The notes beneath the pieces were generated by a model, which was not told the origin of the DNA, ran no database searches, and saw only the letters and a list, made by a program, of their open reading frames with translations. Shown here one piece after another: positions 61,521 through 64,000 of a stretch of DNA of 64,000 bases. The DNA is from Palsa-504 sp963822765 (GTDB lineage Bacteria; Actinomycetota; Actinomycetes; Streptosporangiales; Streptosporangiaceae). The stretch is taken from positions 1 to 64,000 of the forward strand of contig CAWGJL010000045.1 in NCBI GenBank assembly GCA_963822765.1. The letters are read 5' to 3'. A program made the translations under genes and the position numbers. The stretch's first letter is position 1. Each line of letters begins with the position of its first letter.

Positions 61521-61650
61521 CCTGCCCGCTGCGTCGCTCGGATTGTACTAATTCCGCGTCGCCTGCCGCCAGGCCCGGCACGGGGTACGGCCTCATCGAG
61601 GACCGCCTGCGGTAACGTTCCCGGAACGGTCGGCGCATAAGGTCCGGTAC

Positions 61651-62844
61651 ATGAGCTTGCGCCTGGGGTCACCGAGATTCTGGAGCACCGCCTTCGGTGC
61701 CCTGGCGGTGCTGTCCTTCGCGGCCGCGATCCCGTTGAGCGTGCTGTCAGACCAGGTGGCCAACTTGGTGATCGCGGCGGTGATCGGCCTGCCCAGCGCG
61801 GGAATAGGAGTGCTGGTTACCCGGCGCCAGCCGGGCAACCCGCTCGGCTGGCTCTTCCTCGTCAGTGCTGTCTGCCAGTTCATCGGCACCGATGGCGGAG
61901 GCTACGCGCTGCTCGCCTACCATTTCGGGCACCACCTTCCCCTGGCCTGGGTGGCGGTGGCGCTGGACCAGATCTGGGGTCCCAGCCTCGTGGTGTTCGC
62001 GGTCTCGATCCTGCTCTTCCCCGACGGCAGGCTCTCGCGCTTCTGGCGCTGGGTATTCCGGGTCTATGTCGTTTCGTTCGCGACGCTGCTCGTCGCGACG
62101 GCCGTGGCGATCGTCGGCGCCCTCGCCGGCCATCCCGTCCGCGTCGACGAAAGCGGCGGGCTGGCGGCCGTCGATCATCCGGTCGGCTGGTTCAACGCCG
62201 TCCAGGGCATGATCATCGTCCTGATACTCGGGCTGTCGCTGAGTTTCATCGTCCGCCAGGCGCTGAGCTGGCGGCGTTCCACCGGGGAGCGGCGTCAGCA
62301 GCTGAAATGGCTGGCGAGTGGCGCATTCGTCAGCGTCGTCTGCCTGGTCGTGGCGGCGAACGCCGGTTCGTCGGGCAATGGCCCCACGGGCCCCACGCTC
62401 TGGGGCGTGCTCACCGGTCTCGTGTGGTTCGGTGTGGCCGCGCTGCCGGTGTCGATCGGGGTGGGGATCCTGAAGTACCGGCTGTATGAGATCGACCGGA
62501 TCATCTCCCGGACACTGGCCTACGCGATCGTCACCGGCCTGCTGGTCGGGGTGTACGCCGGGCTGGTGCTGCTGGCCACCGAGGTCCTGCAGTTCAGCTC
62601 GCCGGTGTCGGTCGCCGCCTCCACCCTGGTGGCCGCGGCGCTGTTCAATCCCGTCCGGCGGCAGGTGCAGCACACCGTGGACCGGCGGTTCAACCGGGCT
62701 CGCTACGACGCCGAGCGGATGGTGAAGGCGTTCGCGGCCCGCCTGCAAGACGCGGTGGATCCGGACGCCGTGCGGGCCGATCTGACCGGAGTGGTCCATA
62801 CCGCTCTTGAGCCGGCTCACGTGTCGGTGTGGCTCGACAAATGA
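61651..62844 (+). CDS. Membrane sensor-like protein (kinase N-terminal region without kinase)
   Basis: 397 residues from ATG 61651, seven bases after TAAGGT (leaderless). About eight helices: FGALAVLSFAAAIPLSVLSD, NLVIAAVIGLPSAGIGVLVT, then RRQPGNPLGWLFLVSAVCQF, VALDQIWGPSLVVFAVSILL and onward. The C-terminal 60 residues (VDRRFNRARYDAERMVKAFA, ARLQDAVDPDAVRADLTGVV) are the coiled linker that leads into a GAF/histidine kinase in related proteins, but the chain stops at SVWLDK. So it is either a stand-alone sensor or a truncated kinase. Followed 12 bases later by the pirin gene. Confidence 0.72.
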   Translation: MSLRLGSPRFWSTAFGALAVLSFAAAIPLSVLSDQVANLVIAAVIGLPSAGIGVLVTRRQPGNPLGWLFLVSAVCQFIGTDGGGYALLAYHFGHHLPLAWVAVALDQIWGPSLVVFAVSILLFPDGRLSRFWRWVFRVYVVSFATLLVATAVAIVGALAGHPVRVDESGGLAAVDHPVGWFNAVQGMIIVLILGLSLSFIVRQALSWRRSTGERRQQLKWLASGAFVSVVCLVVAANAGSSGNGPTGPTLWGVLTGLVWFGVAALPVSIGVGILKYRLYEIDRIISRTLAYAIVTGLLVGVYAGLVLLATEVLQFSSPVSVAASTLVAAALFNPVRRQVQHTVDRRFNRARYDAERMVKAFAARLQDAVDPDAVRADLTGVVHTALEPAHVSVWLDK

Positions 62845-62856
62845 CACCATTGGAGC

Positions 62857-63804
62857 GTGAGCAACCTGGATCCGGCCCCGGAGGCCATTGCGCTCGCGCC
62901 TGCCGTGGTGCACGCCGTGGACGTGCTCGAGGCGCGCAAGGCGGCCATCGGCGATGGCACCGAAGTCCGCAGGCTGCTGCCGCAGCGGACGCTGCGGACC
63001 GTGGGCGCCTGGTGCTTCCTGGACCATTACGGGCCCGACGACGTGAGCATCGGCCCGGGCATGCAGGTGCCACCCCACCCGCATATCGGCCTGCAGACCG
63101 TGAGCTGGCTTTTCGAGGGCCTGGTGCTGCACCGCGACAGCCTCGGCAGCCGGCAGCTGATCCGGCCCGGCGAGCTGAACCTGATGACCGCCGGGCGGGG
63201 CATCGCGCACTCCGAGGAGTCCGCGGCTGGCCGGCCCGCCGCGCTGCACGGCCTGCAGCTGTGGATCGCGCTGCCCGAGCAGGACCGGTTCACCGAGCCG
63301 CGTTTCGCGCATCACGCCGACCTGCCGGTGGTACGCGAGGGCGGCGCGCGGGTCACGGTGATCATCGGCGAGCACCGCGGCGAGCAGTCCCCGGCCGAGG
63401 TGTCCACCCCGCTGGCCGGGTTCGAGGTCGCGGTCCCCGGCGGCGATGACTTCGTGCTCCCGGTCCGGGAGGATTTCGAGTACGCCGTGGTCGCGGTGGA
63501 CGGTTCCGCGGTGGTGGCAGGCGCGCTCATCGCGCCGGGGCTGCTGGCCCACCTGCCGGCCGGGCTGCCCGAGATCCGGTTCTCGCCGGCTGGCGGGCGC
63601 AGGCACGCCCGGTTCTTCGTGATCGGCGGCGCTCCGTTCGGCGAACGGCTGCTGATGTGGTGGAACTTCGTGGGGCGCAGCGGGGAGGAGATCGCGCACG
63701 CCCGGGAGGACTGGGTGGCCGGGCGGTTCGGGGACGTGCGCGGCTATCCCGGCGGGCCGCTGCCGGCGCCGCCGCTGCCCTCGGTCCCGCTCAAACCCCG
63801 CTGA
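62857..63804 (+). CDS. Pirin family protein
   Basis: 315 residues from GTG 62857. Bicupin: RRLLPQRTLRTVGAWCFLDH, metal-binding PPHPHIGLQTVSWLFEGLVL (HxH), HRDSLGSRQLIRPGELNLMT, GRGIAHSEESAAG, and HGLQLWIALPEQDRFTEPRF, then the C-terminal cupin. Pirins are iron-binding; some are quercetinases or enzyme modulators. The longer C-terminus (ending PLPAPPLPSVPLKPR) is proline-rich. Likely co-transcribed with the membrane protein. Confidence 0.9.
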   Translation: MSNLDPAPEAIALAPAVVHAVDVLEARKAAIGDGTEVRRLLPQRTLRTVGAWCFLDHYGPDDVSIGPGMQVPPHPHIGLQTVSWLFEGLVLHRDSLGSRQLIRPGELNLMTAGRGIAHSEESAAGRPAALHGLQLWIALPEQDRFTEPRFAHHADLPVVREGGARVTVIIGEHRGEQSPAEVSTPLAGFEVAVPGGDDFVLPVREDFEYAVVAVDGSAVVAGALIAPGLLAHLPAGLPEIRFSPAGGRRHARFFVIGGAPFGERLLMWWNFVGRSGEEIAHAREDWVAGRFGDVRGYPGGPLPAPPLPSVPLKPR

Positions 63805-63937
63805 CCAGGGGGCCGCGCAAGCCGGGGCCGCCCAAACTGGGCCGGCGGCAGGTATCACGGCCCGTTCGGCCGAAAAGGTCCTTACCACCGCGGACCGGTT
63901 CGCGGGTCGCCAACCTGATTCGCCTATGAGTTTCACA

Positions 63938-64000
63938 ATGCGGAAATTATCGTGGAGTATTTGGCTTTCATGGACGAAAAGGGCAACTATAGCTGCCCAA
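63938..64000 (+). CDS. Possible start of a gene cut by the window edge
   Basis: After pirin, 63805-63920 shows no coding pattern. From 63926 the base composition turns AT-rich. TATGAG (63925-63930) lies seven bases before ATG 63938, whose frame (MRKLSWSIWLSWTKRATIAA) is open to the end. GTG 63952 in another frame (VEYLAFMDEKGNYSCP) is an equal candidate. Not enough is visible to name it. Confidence 0.25.
   Translation, partial: MRKLSWSIWLSWTKRATIAAQ

Noticed and set aside
61747..63936. Minus-strand 729-codon open frame over the membrane protein and pirin genes
   Set aside because: Antisense shadow with no recognisable domain.

Overview
The window is very GC-rich (about 70% by eye) and gene-dense. 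Three observations point to an actinomycete: two F420-type luciferase-like oxidoreductases, many GTG starts, and many genes whose start codon lies 6-7 nt after a TANNNT -10 box (leaderless transcription). Genus cannot be decided from the sequence alone. No rRNA, tRNA, CRISPR array or intact transposase was seen.

Layout. 1-2948: tail of an ABC ATPase, then an ABC-2 permease, a histidine kinase and a LuxR-type response regulator, all three broken by frameshifts. 3.2-8.1 kb: a hypothetical protein, a MOSC protein, a SnoaL-like protein divergent from a frameshifted ECF sigma factor, a PRC-barrel/deaminase pair and an LLM oxidoreductase. 8.1-9.9 kb: metG (methionyl-tRNA synthetase) preceded by what reads as a complete ribosome-mediated attenuator: a leaderless 16-codon leader peptide with two adjacent Met codons and mutually exclusive hairpins. 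9.8-14.3 kb: winged-helix protein, proline iminopeptidase, exported protein, OsmC, hypothetical. 14.5-21.2 kb: amino-acid permease with TetR, an ATP-grasp enzyme and a divergent pair of paralogous serine hydrolases, then a MerR with a SoxR-like cysteine cluster. 21.5-26.3 kb: MFS pump and MerR/GyrI regulator sharing one operator type, Lrp/EamA divergent pair, aldo/keto reductase.

26.3-40.8 kb is a zone of decay. It holds an internally deleted methyltransferase, truncated TetR and hydrolase genes, a second ABC-transporter/two-component module with frameshifts, a flavin monooxygenase pseudogene, a tandemly duplicated padR/membrane-protein unit, a broken YjbR protein and a broken ABC-F ATPase. 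A dispersed palindromic repeat occurs near both ends. Inside this zone sits a divergent trio of zinc-ribbon proteins (two AIM24-like, one SPFH; the SPFH gene is frameshifted).

40.8-64 kb is mostly intact: LLM oxidoreductase/MocR operon, a three-gene cobalt-type nitrile hydratase with split beta subunit, an IlvD/Edd dehydratase, IPP isomerase with two DnaA-box sequences in its 3' end, a complete branched-chain amino-acid-type ABC operon (livG-F-H-M-K plus tetR), an M1 aminopeptidase lacking a normal start codon, a flavin monooxygenase, an amidohydrolase divergent from acetoacetyl-CoA synthetase, a conserved unknown, a membrane sensor-like protein and a pirin. The last 75 bases turn AT-richer.

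Many frameshifts lie between stretches that still look well conserved. Either recent decay or local sequencing error could explain them; the clustering, and the real nonsense and deletion events nearby, favour decay for at least part of the 26-41 kb zone.
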